The translations under genes and the position numbers were made by a program. Of a stretch of DNA of 64,000 nucleotides, positions 31,880 to 43,662 are shown piece by piece. The stretch comes from Cycas panzhihuaensis (Eukaryota > Cycadophyta). Each line of letters begins with the position of its first letter. Position 1 is the stretch's first letter. The stretch spans positions 221,533,741 through 221,597,740 of the forward strand of contig CM041465.1 of the NCBI GenBank assembly GCA_023213395.1. Reading direction: 5' to 3'. The notes under the pieces were generated by a model. The model saw nothing but the letters and a program-made list of their open reading frames with translations. It did not search any database and was not told the DNA's origin.

Positions 31880-31960
31880 GTGTGGGCTAGCTCAGGTTGT
31901 AAGACAGTGGTGCTCCACTCTCTTCTCCTAGGCTTAAGCTCTATGGACGTATGCTATTGC
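31880..31960 (+). repeat. possible degenerate tRNA-like SINE head
   Basis: GGGCTAGCTCAGGTTGTAAGAC resembles a tRNA D-arm/A-box region in its middle part (TAGCTCAG). About 45 bases later AGGCTTAAGCTC is a weak B-box match. No target duplication or A-tail was found. It lies in intron sequence between the IQD exon and copia G. Confidence 0.25.
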
Positions 31961-32822
31961 ATTGCTTCTCCTCAGAACATAGTTCAATCATTGTTCTGGA
32001 CGTACTACAATGGGGAAGCAGGTCATCACCATCTAGGGAAATCACAGTTGTTTTTCAAGTTTTCTTGTCCTGCAACTCTCTGTGGGTCAATATAGATGGA
32101 TGAAAACAGCTATGTATCTAGTCCTTAATTCGCTTGTTAAAGTTTCACATTAGGTATGGTGGCTGCATGTTTTGTAATATGTGATTTGCTCAGAATGACC
32201 AAGTCTACTTAAGGTTCAGAGGATATTGGGTGACAGCTAGCACATTCTTGAACAAGCTTCTGGCAAAGAGCCAAGATAAAGCACCGTCTCTTATGCTGCC
32301 ATGTTTCTTAGTGAGAACCTCCCCTGTTGACTCTATTCTGGAGTATACATGGAGCTGAAATAGATATTTCTGCAAAGTCCATGTGGTTGGTAACTTAGTA
32401 ACTACTGCAACAATATCTTTTTTTGCAGAGAGATTTAAAATTCAATAAATCTGAATGAATTCTCTGCATGAATTCTTGAATGTGATGGCACGATAGAGCT
32501 TTTAGTCTGTGGGCATAAAATCAAATCTCAAATCTCTATTCAATCCATGCATAGTTAACATGGATGGCCAAAATAGAGTTTCTCAGTACATGGATTCTGT
32601 GATTGACTCGTTGTTCATTCAAGAATGTAATCACAGAATCTGAAAACATTTGGCACATGTTAATAACTAGAAGTTAGCTGGTATCTTACCTGTGCGTCTA
32701 GGAGCCATACTCAACTTTGGCATGGTACGGTTGGGAGAAGAACTCTGTGGTTCATGTTGCTTTATCTGTGAAAGTGAAATGATAATAGCAATGGAGGTGC
32801 GGTCTTCAAAGAATCAGTGGAC
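31961..32822. other. intron sequence, nothing recognised
   Basis: Mixed-composition intron sequence without homology that could be named by eye. Stretches of TTTAACA- or TTTTTTG-type words do not form LTR ends. Confidence 0.5.
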
Positions 32823-33113
32823 TGTTGGAACAAATATGAATTGATGAAGGCAGTACTTCAATGCATTAATGAGAGGGAAAATCTCTTGTATGAATACATT
32901 ATGTATACATAGGATGGCCTATGCGTGTAGGCCAAGTGCCAATAGTACATTAAAGAGAGGTTGGACACAACCTTCAAGATAACTTTAGAATACATAGACA
33001 CAAAAGATTGAACATTATTTTTCTAACACCCTCTCTTAATGTTCTATTTTTTGTCTTCAACACTAAGTAAATGCATGCAGTATTGGAATTTTCTTTCGAA
33101 AGTGGTCTTGTGA
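32823..33113 (-). mobile_element. copia G, 3' end only: LTR plus 85 bases of coding end
   Basis: Minus strand: TRPLSKE-type C-terminus of the same copia family as D (compare TKPLGKE), then the PPT AAGAGAGGG, then an LTR from 33,028 to 32,823 (TGTTAGAAAAATAATG ... GTTCCAACA). The rest is cut off by the D LTR at 33,114 and does not reappear to the right of E, where gypsy F is found instead. Confidence 0.7.
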
Positions 33114-33340
33114 TGTTAGAATATAATGTTTTATCTAAATAATGTAAAGGGTAATGTTACAAACCCCTCTTATGTAACCTACACCAGATAAAGTGACGTG
33201 TCACTTTAGGAGAAGTCGGTTACAAGTCAAGTTGCAATAGTTACAAGAATTGATGTATATTTAAGGAGACTATGTCTCCAAGGGAACGCAAGTCACTGCT
33301 AGTTCCTCTTTCAATTCAGTTGTTTTTTGTAAAATTAACA
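33114..33340 (+). repeat. 5' LTR of copia D
   Basis: TGTTAGAATATAATG to AAAATTAACA, 227 bases. The PBS follows directly. Confidence 0.9.
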
Positions 33341-34014
33341 TGGTATCAGAGTAGATCTGACTGCTCATTTGATTTGGAAAAGAGAGGGTTCAGTTGTTTG
33401 ATAGTTATTTCAAGCGCTTCATGAGCTTTAGAGTTTCTAGAGAAATAAGAGAGACTAGAATTCATCTGAAAGGAAGATATTTCTGCAGAAACTGTTGTGT
33501 ATGGACTTATATGGAATCGTACGGACAAGTTTTTTTCAAAGTCCTCAGAATTAGACGAAATTTGGCGAGGAGGAAGATCTCATCTAGGGCGTCATTTTTC
33601 TTAACTGGCCCAACTTCATCAGAGGTAATCTGGAGGCCCTTTCAACCAATTTTCTACCCGCGCAGGTTTGAAGAGATCTACAGTAAAAATCATCAAAAAT
33701 CTCAATTCTTTCAGGTAAAATCTGTCACAATCTCTGAGTTTCATGTTAAGAAGATTTTAAGGGCAATTTTGAAATTGTTAGAGAAGTATTTTAGATTTTT
33801 AGAGCCTTTTTCTCAAAAACCCTAATTGTCCCTCTCTCGCTTTAGGGTTGTTTTTCTAGAGATTCAATGACTGTTTTCAAAAACTAATTTCAGATCAAGA
33901 ATCAACATTAAAAGAGCTTTCTTTTGAGGTACATTTTGTACCATTCCATATAGTTAGGGTTTTGTACAAAAATTTGTACAGTTGTACAGATTTTACAGAT
34001 TTTTGTTATCAAAA

Positions 34015-35250
34015 ATGGCTTCCCCCATCTTGGGCTTATCTGATCAAGATAAACTTACAGAAACAAATTATCACATTTGGAAAATAAAGGTAGAAATGCT
34101 TCTAAGGGCAAAAAATGCCTGAAAATTTGCCAATGGCTCTGAAGCCAAGCTCACTGATACCAGTACATCTTTGGCAGATTGGATGGAAATAGACAATGTA
34201 GGAGTAATTATTTTGAAGCTTTCTATCTCTGATCCCCTTCTGGTATATGTATAGAAATTAAACTCTACCTCTGCTATCTAGAAATGTTTCGAAAATCTTT
34301 TTGGCCAAAAGAACAAAGCAAGAATAATTGCTCTCAAGGAAGATCTGTATAAACTTCACATGAAGAAAAGTGACACAATAACTGAATTCATGCACAAAGT
34401 TATTTCACTCGAAAATAACCTCTTGAGCGTAGGAGATATTGTCCCAGAGAAAGAATTGGTGCAAATGGTAGCAAGCAAGTTACCAAAATCCTTCGAGATA
34501 ACCATCAACATCATAACAAACAACAATTAGATTGATACAATATCTCTTAATGAATTAATTGGCTTATTATTAAGACAGGAACAAATAAACAGGTGCTATG
34601 AAGATTCTTCAGAGTTGGAGGATGCTTTTGCATCCAAACTGAACTTGGGACCTCGGGGACGTGGCCAGACACGAGGAAGAGGATGCACTCTAGACATTAG
34701 AAACCCTGCTTGTGGTCGATGGCAGGACAACATAGGACGTGGACGTAACAAAGATTCTAGAATTTGCTTCAGCTGTGGTAAGTCTAGACATTTCTTCGGT
34801 GCCTCCAGAGCATTTGATGTTTGTTATCATTGCGTGTAGCTAGGACATTATCCCTATCAATGCCCACATAGAAGAGTAGACATTCAGAGAGGGAAACAAC
34901 CAGTTGGCAACTACAACAAAGAACAAATTGAGGAGGAAGAAGAAGAAACAACATTCATTGCTGCGCTGTCAGTAGGACTAAAGGAAGGAGACATATGGAA
35001 CATTGATTCGGGGGCTTCGCGACACATGACTAATCATGAAGACTGGTTTGAAATTCAGAAACCCTACAACGTTGACAAATCAGTTGAGTTAGGAGACAAA
35101 TACCCACTTGGCATAAAAGGGGTGGGTACCATTGCTGTTAACCTATGAGAGAATGTGAAGAAAATTGGGAATGTAATGTTAGTCCCTGGCTTAAAATGAA
35201 CCTTCTATCTGTTTCACAACTTAGCAAAAAGGGACTAAGGACTGTATTTC
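34015..35250 (+). pseudogene. copia D gag and protease remnant
   Basis: Starts MASPILGLSDQDKLTETNYHIW. A TGA replaces the Trp after AKNA. Two zinc knuckles at about 34,766-34,865: CFSCGKSRHFFGAS (last Cys lost) and a second with TAG inside. The protease site reads IDSGASRHMT with Asp-Ser-Gly intact (near 35,003). A 17-base deletion at 35,249/35,250, relative to the E copy, ends this frame. Confidence 0.8.
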
Positions 35251-38080
35251 CACATACTAGATATGAAAAATGATGGGAAAACAATAGCTAAAGGTATAAG
35301 ATGTAATGATTTGTATGGACTGTTGTCAGATCTTGTAATTCCCAACTTGGGTATGAAAGCTTGTACTGCTGTAAATTCTAATAATAAAATGTGGCATTTG
35401 AAGTATGGGCATCTTCCTATAGAAGCATTGAAAGTGATGGAAAAATCTGATATGGTAAATGGATTACCTCATATCTTCTTTGATAGTTTTGTTTACAAAG
35501 GCTACTAATTCGGTAAACAACATCGTCTTCCATTCAAAGAAAGTAAATGGCGAGCACAAGCCAAGTTGGAATCTTTGTGGACCACTTACACCCCTTTCAA
35601 TCAATGGTTGCAGATACTTTCTAACCTTTATTGATGACTTCACTCGAAAAGTATGGGTGTATTTTCTCCATAATAAAGTTAAAGTTTTTGAAGCCTTCAA
35701 GGAGTTTAAAGCAGAAGTGGAATTGGAATCAAAAACAAAAATAAAGTGCATTAGATCAGACGGAGGTGGTGAATACATCTCAAAGGAATTTTTAAGCTAC
35801 TGCAAGTTGAATGGGATACACAGACAATTTACAACTCCTTATACACCTCAATCCAATGGAGTTGCTGAAAGAAAAAATAGAACAATAATGGAAATGGTTC
35901 ACAGCATGGTCCACGAAAAGCAAGTTCCCAAATCATACTGGGCAGAAGCTGTTAGCACTGCTTGCTATCTAATAAACCAAAGCCCAAGAAAAGCATTAGA
36001 AAACATCACACCTGAAGAAGCTTGGACAAGTAAGAAACCTAATGTCAGTTCTCTTAAAATATTTGGTAGCCATGCCTTTGTTCATATACCAGACAAGAGG
36101 AGATTAAAACTTGATGCAAAAAGCATAGAATATATCATGATATGATACAATAAAAACTCAAAAGCTTACAAATGCACAGATCCAAAAACAAATAAAATCT
36201 ATGGGGATGTTGTCTTTAATGAAGAAGACAATTTAGGTGATTAGTCTCAGATGAAAATAATTGAAGCACGAGCAAAGGATTCAGGTCACAAACTCATCAC
36301 AGAAGAGACTTCAGAAATCACCATAGAAGAGATTCCTTTCATAGAATCTTTCCCAACTCATACAGAATCAACAGAAGGAGAAAGCTCATCCACAGAGCAA
36401 TTAGCAGAAGAATCAAGGACCAACGAAGAATCAAACAAAGAAAATAAACTGCCCAAATGGTTCATTAAAATAGTTGAAGAAGGAAGAGGAGACACACTTG
36501 AACAAAAAACTAGAAGCCAGAAGCCAAAGGCTTTGCTTAGTAGAGTTGAACCACAATCCTTTCAAGAAGCCAAAGATTAGCCAAAATGGAGAGCAGCCAT
36601 GGACACCGAAATGGACTCAATTATCAAAAATCGAACATGGGAATTGGTGGAATTACCTCCCAACAAACCAGTGGTCAATTGCAAATGGGTCTACAAAATC
36701 AAGGAAGGAGCTAGTGGAAAGGTGGAAAAACACAAAGCTCGTTTTGTTGCAAAGGGATATACTCAAACAATAGGAGTTGATTTTGAAGAGACCTTTTCTC
36801 CTGTGGCCAAGCTAGATACGGTAAGAACTATGATTGCACTAGCAACTTTACATAACTGGAAAATTTTTTAGTTAGATGTAAAAAGTGCCTTCTTGAATGG
36901 AGAATTGGAAAAAGAAGTTTGCATGGCACAGCCTAAAGGATACATCAAAGAAGAACATGAACATTTAGTATGTAAATTGAAGAAAGCTCTGTATGGATTG
37001 AAACAAGCTCCTCGAGCTTGATATGCTAAATTGGACCAACATTTGTGTTAAAATGGGTTTCAATGTTGCAATTTTGATTCTAGTCTATACCCAAGGAAAA
37101 GGAATGGGTTGATTACAATAATTGTTGTTTATATAGATGACATGATTCTTATAGGAAATGATGAAGAATCTGTCATAAACATAAAGAAGCAACTTGAAAA
37201 GAAGTTTGAAATGACAAATTTGGGCTTCCTTAACTATTATCTGGGGCTGGAAGTAGATCAACAACATAATCACATTGCTTTATCTCAAAGTAAATATATA
37301 AAAGATCTACCGATCAAATTCTGGATGGTGGATTGTAATTCTTGTGCAACACCCATGGAGATAAATTGCAACATGGCTGCAGACAAAGAAGAACAATCAA
37401 TAGACACCACTATGTACAGACAACTAATCAGATGTTTGATATATCTTATAGCTACCAGGCTAGATATATCATACTCAATAGGACTGGTCTTTAGGTACAT
37501 GCAAGAACCCAAAGTGAGGCACTGGAAAGTAGCAAGAAGAATATTAAGATACCTACAGGGAACAATAGATCTCAAATTGATCTATCCCAGAGAAAGACTA
37601 ATAGAATTAACAGGATATTGTAACTCAAACTAGGTAAGAGACAAGGAACAAAGGAAATCCACAAGTGGATATTTTTTTTTCTTGGTATCTGCTACAATCT
37701 CTTGGTGTAGCAAAAAACAACCCACAATTGCACTCTCATCAACTGAAGCTAAATACAAGGCAGCTGTAATTGCAACATATGAAGCAGTTTGGTTGAGACA
37801 ACTTCTGGTTGAGTTATAACAACAACAAAATCAAGCAACAATTCTGTATTGTGACAATCAAAGTGCTATCAAGCTAACCAAGAATCCAATTCTTCATGCG
37901 AGAACAAAGCATATAGAAGTGCACCATCACTTTATAAGGGAAAAAGTTCACAATAAAGAAATTGAATTGGAGTATTGTCCTACTATAGAGCAAATAGCAA
38001 ATTTACCGACAAAACCCCTTGGAAAAGAAATGTTTCAAATTCTGAGAGATAGAATAGGACTGAAAGAGATAAAACATTAA
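35251..38080 (+). pseudogene. copia D integrase, reverse transcriptase and RNase H remnant
   Basis: 35,263-35,508: GAG-pre-integrase. 35,459-36,145: integrase core with FIDDFTRKVWV, RSDGGGEYISKE (second Asp) and NGVAERKNRT (Glu), all intact. 36,251-36,580: acidic linker. 36,599-36,871: RT with WELVELPPNKPVVNCKWV and FSPVAK. A stop TAG interrupts near 36,870. 37,109-37,633: catalytic VYIDDMILIG box, YYLGLEV, then RNase H; TAG at 37,631-37,633 breaks the RNase H frame. Ends GLKEIKH. Confidence 0.85.
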
Positions 38081-38087
38081 GAGAGGG

Positions 38088-38317
38088 TGTTAGAATATAA
38101 TGTTTTATCTAAATAATGTAAAGGGTAATGTTACAGACCCCTCTTATGTAACCTACACCAGATAAAGTGTCATGCGTCACTTTAGGAGAAGTCGGCTTAC
38201 AAGTCAAGTTGCAACGGTTACAAGAATTGATGTATATTTAAGGAGACTATGTCTCCAAAGGAACACAAGTCACTTCTAGTTCCTCTTTCAATTCAGTTGT
38301 TTTCTGTAAAATTAACA
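38088..38317 (+). repeat. 3' LTR of copia D
   Basis: TGTTAGAATATAATG to AAATTAACA, 230 bases, followed by the gypsy F flank. Confidence 0.9.
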
Positions 38318-38816
38318 TATGCAATTCATAAATGATGTTCTCCCCCATTGGACTATTAAGTATGCATAACCTTTTGCCTTTGAACAAATAAGCTTTCTGC
38401 AAAAAATCATCATAAAAACTTCTCCTTTGTGATCTAATGGATTCTCCAAATAATCCATTACCTTTCCAAAATCTTTGTCCTATACGTAGTTACCCTTAAC
38501 AGCTTAAAAACCTAGGACTCCATTTCATACTGTAGTGAGCAATGCATCCCTTCTTTTAAGAGAAATTGTTGCTTGGTTAGATTTTTCTGACTTATGTTTG
38601 ATTACAAATTTGTAACTTTGAAGGTATTCAACCCATTTTGTATGCTTGGCACTAAACTTAATCCATGAATTAATAAATTTTAGAGCATGATGATCAACAA
38701 ATAGGACAAACTCTTTAGGAAGTAAATAATGACTCCAAAACTTTAAGTCTTTCACTATTGCACAGAACTTTAGATCATAAGCAGAGTACTTCTTTTTTGC
38801 CTCATTCAAATTTTCG
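38318..38816 (-). pseudogene. gypsy F RNase H fragment, duplicated copy
   Basis: Minus strand: KKYSAYDLKFCAIVKDLKFW, then LPKEFVLFVDHHALKFI, then TKWVEYLQSYKFVIKHKS. These are Ty3/gypsy RNase H landmarks. It is the same sequence as 43,663-44,152 and was carried along by the tandem duplication. Confidence 0.85.
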
Positions 38817-39323
38817 GACGGACGAGTTTTTTCCGAAGTCCTCAAAATTAGACGAAATTTGGCGAGGAGGAAGGTCTCATCTAGGATGTCATCTTTCTCA
38901 ACTGGCTCAACTTCATCAGAGGTCATCTTGAGGCCCTTTCAGCCAACTTTCTGCTAGCATAGGTTTGAAGGGATCTACAATTAAAATCATCAAAAATCTC
39001 AGTTCTTTTCAGGTGAAATCTATCACAATCTCTACGTTTTCATGTTCAAAAGATTTTAAGATCAATTTCAAAATTGTTTGAGGAGTATTTTGGATTTTTG
39101 GAGCCTTTTTCTCAAAAACCTTAGCATCCCCTCTCTGGCTTTCGGGTTGTTTTTCTGAAGATTCAATGATTGTCTTCAAAAACTAATTTCATATCTAGAA
39201 TCATCATTAAAAGAGCTTTTTTTTTAGGTACATTTCGTGCCATTCCATATAGTTAGGGTTTTGTACGAAAATCTATATAGCCGTATGGTCAACCTTAGTT
39301 AGTACAGATTTCTGCTATCAAAA

Positions 39324-39977
39324 ATGGCTTCCCCTATCTTGGGTTTATCTGATCAAGATAAACTTACAGAAACAAATTATCACATTTGGAAAATAAAGGT
39401 AGAAATGCTTCTAAGGGCAAAAAATGCCTGGAAAATTGCCAATGGTTCTGAAGCCAAGCTTGTTGATACTAGTATATCTTTGGCGGATTGGATGGAAAGA
39501 GACAATGTAGGAGTAATTATTTTGAAGCCTTTTGTCTCTGATCCCCTTCTGGCATACGTAGAGAAATTAAACTCTGCCTCTGCTATCTGGAAATGTTTCG
39601 AAAATCTTTTTGGCCAAAAGAACAAAGCAAGAATAATTGCTCTCAAGGAAGATCTATATGAACTTCACACAAAGGAAAGTGACACAATAACTGAATTCAT
39701 GCACAAAGTTATTTCACTCAGAAATAACCTCTTGAGCGTAGGAGATATTGTCCCAGAGCAAGAATTGGTGCAAATGGTAGCAGGCAAGTTACCAAGATCC
39801 TTCGATGTAACCATCAACACCATAACAGACAACAATCAAATTGATACAATGTCTCTTGATGAATTAACTGGCTTATTATTAAGACAAGAACAAAGAAACA
39901 GGTGTTGTGAAGATTCTTCACAGTTGGAGGATGCTTTTGCATCCAGACTGAACTTGGGACCTTGGGGACGTGGCTAG
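39324..39977 (+). pseudogene. copia E gag N-terminal part, open 217 codons
   Basis: MASPILGLSDQDKLTETNYHIW, then AKNAWKIANGSEAK, ADWMERDNVG, YVEKLNSASAIWKCFENLFGQ, and LTGLLLRQEQRN at the end, so the UBN2-type gag domain is complete. A TAG at 39,975-39,977 ends it just after the Gly-Arg-Gly stretch. It is the best gag example of the A/C/D/E family in the window. Zinc knuckles follow in broken frames at about 40,080-40,175. Confidence 0.85.
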
Positions 39978-40259
39978 ACATGAGGAAGAGGATGCACTCT
40001 AGACGCTAGAAACCCTACTCATGGTTGATGGCAGGACAACATAGGACGTGGACATAACAAAGATTCTAGAATTTACTTTAGCTGTGGTAAGTTTGGACAT
40101 TTCTTCAGTGCTTGTAGAGCATTTGATATTTGTTACCACTGCGGGCAGCCAGGACATTATCCCTATCAGTGCCCACAAAGAAGAGCAGACATTCAGAGAG
40201 GGAAACGACCAATTGGCAGCTATAGCAAAGAACAAATTGAGGAGGAGGAAGAAGAAATA

Positions 40260-41590
40260 GCATTCATTGCTGCACTATCAATAGGACTAAAGGAAGGAGA
40301 CACATGGTACATTAATTCGGGGCTTTGTGACACATGACTAATCGTGAAGATTGGTTTGAAATTCTGAAACCCTATAGCATTGACAAATCAGTTGAGTTAG
40401 GAGACAAATACCCACTTGGCATAAAGGGGGTGGGTACCATTGCTGTTAACCCATAAGGGAATGTAAAGAAAATTGGGAATGTACTGTTAGTCCCTGGCTT
40501 AAAAATCAACCTTCTATTTATTTCACAACTTAGCAAAAAGGGGCTAAGGACTGTATTTGATGAGGAAGGTTATTGCCACATACTAGATATGAAAAATGAT
40601 GGGGAGACAATAGCTAAAGGTATAAGATGTAATGATCTATACAGACTTTTGTCAGATCCTGTAATTCCCAACTTGGGTATGAAAGCTTGTACTGCTGTAA
40701 ATTCTAATAATAAAATGTGGCATTTGAAGTATGGGCATCTTCCTATAGAAACATTGAAAGTGATGGAAAAATCTGGCATGGTAAATGGATTACCTCACAT
40801 CTCCTCTAATAGTTTTGTTTGCAAAGGCTTCCAATTTGGTAAACAACATCAACTTCCATTCAAAGAAAGTGAATGGCGAGCACAAACCAAGTTGGAGTTA
40901 ATTCATATGGATCTTTGTGGACCACTTACACCCTTTTCAATCAATGGTTGCAGATACTTTCTAACCTTTATTGATGACTTCACTCGAAAAGTATGGGTGT
41001 ATTTTCTCCATAATAAATCTAAAGTTTTTGAAGCCTTCAAGGAGTTTAAAGGAGAAGTAGAATTGGAATTAGAAACAAAAATAAAGTGCATTAGATTAGA
41101 CGGAGGTGGTGAATACATCTCAAAGGAGTTTTTAAACTACTGCAAGTTGAATGGGATACGTAGACAATTTACAACTCCTTATACACCTTAATCCAATAGA
41201 GTTGTTGAAAGAAAAAATAGAACTATAATGGAAATGGATCGCAACATGGCCGACGAAAAGCAAATTCCCAAATCATACTGGGCAGAAGCTGTTAGCACCG
41301 CTTGCTATCTAATAAACCGAAGCCCAACAAAAACATTGGAAAACATCACACTTGAAGAAGCTTGGACAGGTAAGAAACCTAATGTTAGTTCTCTTAAAAT
41401 ATTTGGTAGCCATGCCTTTGTTCATATACTGGACAAAAGGAGATCAAAACTTGATGCAAAAGGCATAGAATGTATCATGATAGGATACAACAAAAACTCA
41501 AAAGCTTATAAATGCATAGATCCAAAAACAAATAAAATCTATGTAAGCAGGGATGTTGTCTTTAATGAAGAAGACAATTTAGGTGATTAG
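40260..41590 (+). pseudogene. copia E protease, GAG-pre-integrase and integrase remnant
   Basis: The protease Asp is changed (INSGLC-type reading, with a one-base loss near 40,320). 40,589-41,191 is open through GAG-pre-integrase and the integrase core (FIDDFTRKVWV, RLDGGGEYISKE). A stop follows at 41,189-41,191 in the PYTPQSN region. 41,228-41,590 continues integrase to the SKAYKCIDPKTNKIYVSRDVVFNEED end. Confidence 0.8.
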
Positions 41591-41944
41591 TCTTAGATGA
41601 AAATAATTGAAGAAGGAGCAAAGGATTCAGGTCACAAAGTCATCACAAAAGGGACTTCAGAAATCACCACAGAAGAGATTCCTTTCACAGAATCTTCCCC
41701 AACTCATACAGAATCAACAGGAGGAGAAAGCTTATCCATAGAGTAATCAACAGAAGAATCAAGGACCATAGAAGAATCAAAGAAAGAAAAGAAATTGTCC
41801 AAATGGTTCATTAAAATAGTTGAAGAAGGAAGAGGAGACATGCTTGAACACAAAACTAGAAGCAAGAAGCCAAAGGCTTTGCTCAGTAGAGTTGAACCAT
41901 AATCCTTTCAAGAAGCCAAAGATCAATTAAAATGGAGAGCAGCC

Positions 41945-43425
41945 ATGGACTCTGAAATGGACTCAATTATAAAAAATCAAACATGGGAATTGGTGGAACT
42001 GCCTCCCAACAAACCAGTGGTCAATTGCAAATGGGTCTACAAAATCAAGGAAGGAGCTAGTGGAAAGGTGGAAAAACACAAAGCTCGTCTTGTTGCAAAG
42101 GGATATACTCAAACAACAGGAGATGATTTTGAAGAGACCTTTTCTCCTATAGCCAAGCTAGATATGATAAGAACTGTGATTGCACTAGCAACTTTACATA
42201 ACTAGAAAATTTTTTAGTTAGATGTAAAAAGTGCCTTCTTGAATGGAGAATTGGAAAAAGAAGTTTGCATGGCACAGCCTAAAGGATACATCAAAGAAGG
42301 ACATGAACATTTAGTATGTAAATTGAAAAAAGCTCTGTATGGAGTGAAACAAGCTCCTCGAGTTTGATATGCTAAATTGGACCAACATTTGTGTTAAAAT
42401 GGGTTTCAATGTTGTAATTTTGATTCCAGTCTATACACAAGGAAAAGGAATGGGTTGATTACAATAATTGTTGTTTATATAAATGACATGATTCTTATAG
42501 GAAATGATGAAGAATCTGTCATAAACATAAAGAAGCAACTTGAAAAGAAGTTTGAAATGACAAATTTGGGCTTCCTTAACTATTATCTGGGGCTGGAAGT
42601 AGATCAACAACATAATCACATTGCTTTATCTCAAAGTAAATATATAAAAGATCTAATGATCAAATTCTGGATGGTGGATTGTAATTCTTGTGCAACACCC
42701 ATGGAGATAAATTGCAACATGGCTGCAGACAAAGAAGAACAATCAGTTGACACCACTATGTACAGACAACTAATCAGATGTTTGATATATCTTATAGCTA
42801 CCGGGCTAGATATATCATACTCAATAGGACTGGTCTTCAGGTACATGCAAGAACCCAAAGTGAGGCACTGGAAAGTAGCAAGAAGAATATTAAGATACCT
42901 ACAGGGAACAATAGATCTAAAATTGATCTATCCCAGAGAAAGACTAGTAGAATTGACAGGATATTGTGACTCAGACTAGGCAGGAGATGAGGAACAAAGG
43001 AAATCCACAAGTGGATATTGTTTTTCTTAGGATTTGTTGCAATCTTTTGGTGTAGCAAAAAACAACCCACAGTCACACTCTCATCAACTAAAGCTGAATA
43101 CAAGATAGCTGTAACTGCAACATGTGAAGCAGTTTGGTTGAGACAACTTCTGGCTGAGTTAGAACAACAATAGAATCAAGTAACAATTCTGTATTGTGAC
43201 AATCAAAGTGCTATCAAGCTGACCAAGAATCTAATTCTTAATGCGAGAACAAAGCATATAGAAGTGCACCATCACTTTATAAGGGAAAATGTTCACAATA
43301 AAGAAATTGAATTGGAGTATTGTCCCACTGCATAGCAAATAGCATATTTACTGACAAAACCCCTTGGAAAAGAAAAGTTTCAAATTTTGAGAAATAGAAT
43401 AGGATTGAAAGAGATAAAACATTAA
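41945..43425 (+). pseudogene. copia E reverse transcriptase and RNase H remnant
   Basis: 41,945-42,205: WELVELPPNKPVVNCKWVYK and KARLVAKGYTQTTG, ended by a TAG at the Trp before KIF. 42,455-42,979: the catalytic box reads VYINDMILIG, so the first catalytic Asp is Asn; the rest matches D. RNase H continues past a TAG at 42,977-42,979 to the family end GLKEIKH at 43,425. Confidence 0.85.
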
Positions 43426-43432
43426 GAGAGGG

Positions 43433-43662
43433 TGTTAGAATAAAATGTTTTATCTAAAGAATGTGAAGGGTAATGTTATAAACCCCTCTTATGTAACCTA
43501 CACTAGATAAAGTGACATGTGTCACTTTAGGAGAAGTTGGGTTACAAGTCAAGTTGCAACGGTTACAAGAATTGAGGTATATTTAAGGAGACTATGTCTC
43601 CAAAGGAACACAAGTCACTTCTAGTTCCTCTTTCAATTCAGTTGTTTTCTGTAAAATTAACA
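43433..43662 (+). repeat. 3' LTR of copia E
   Basis: TGTTAGAATAAAATG to AAATTAACA; 230 bases, closely matching 38,088-38,317. Confidence 0.9.

Larger units (their letters stand above)
33114..38317 (+). mobile_element. Ty1/copia element D, full length, in the IQD intron
   Basis: LTRs 33,114-33,340 and 38,088-38,317, PBS TGGTATCAGAGTAG at 33,341-33,354, long leader, gag start ATG at 34,015, and the full copia order to TAA at 38,078-38,080 followed by AAGAGAGGG. The LTRs differ at roughly 5% of positions by eye. The flanks TGTGA and TATGC are not a target duplication, and the two sides belong to different host elements (G and F). Stops such as a Trp-to-TGA in the CLKQAPRAW region are shared with E, so the copy was dead before the duplication. 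Confidence 0.9.
38817..43662 (+). mobile_element. copia E, 5'-truncated duplicate of D
   Basis: Starts in the leader (equivalent to 33,520 in D) with no 5' LTR or PBS, then runs through gag ATG 39,324 to TAA 43,423-43,425 and a 3' LTR 43,433-43,662. It is followed by the same gypsy sequence as D. It keeps the 17 bases deleted in D and a longer open gag, so after duplication the two copies decayed separately. Confidence 0.9.
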
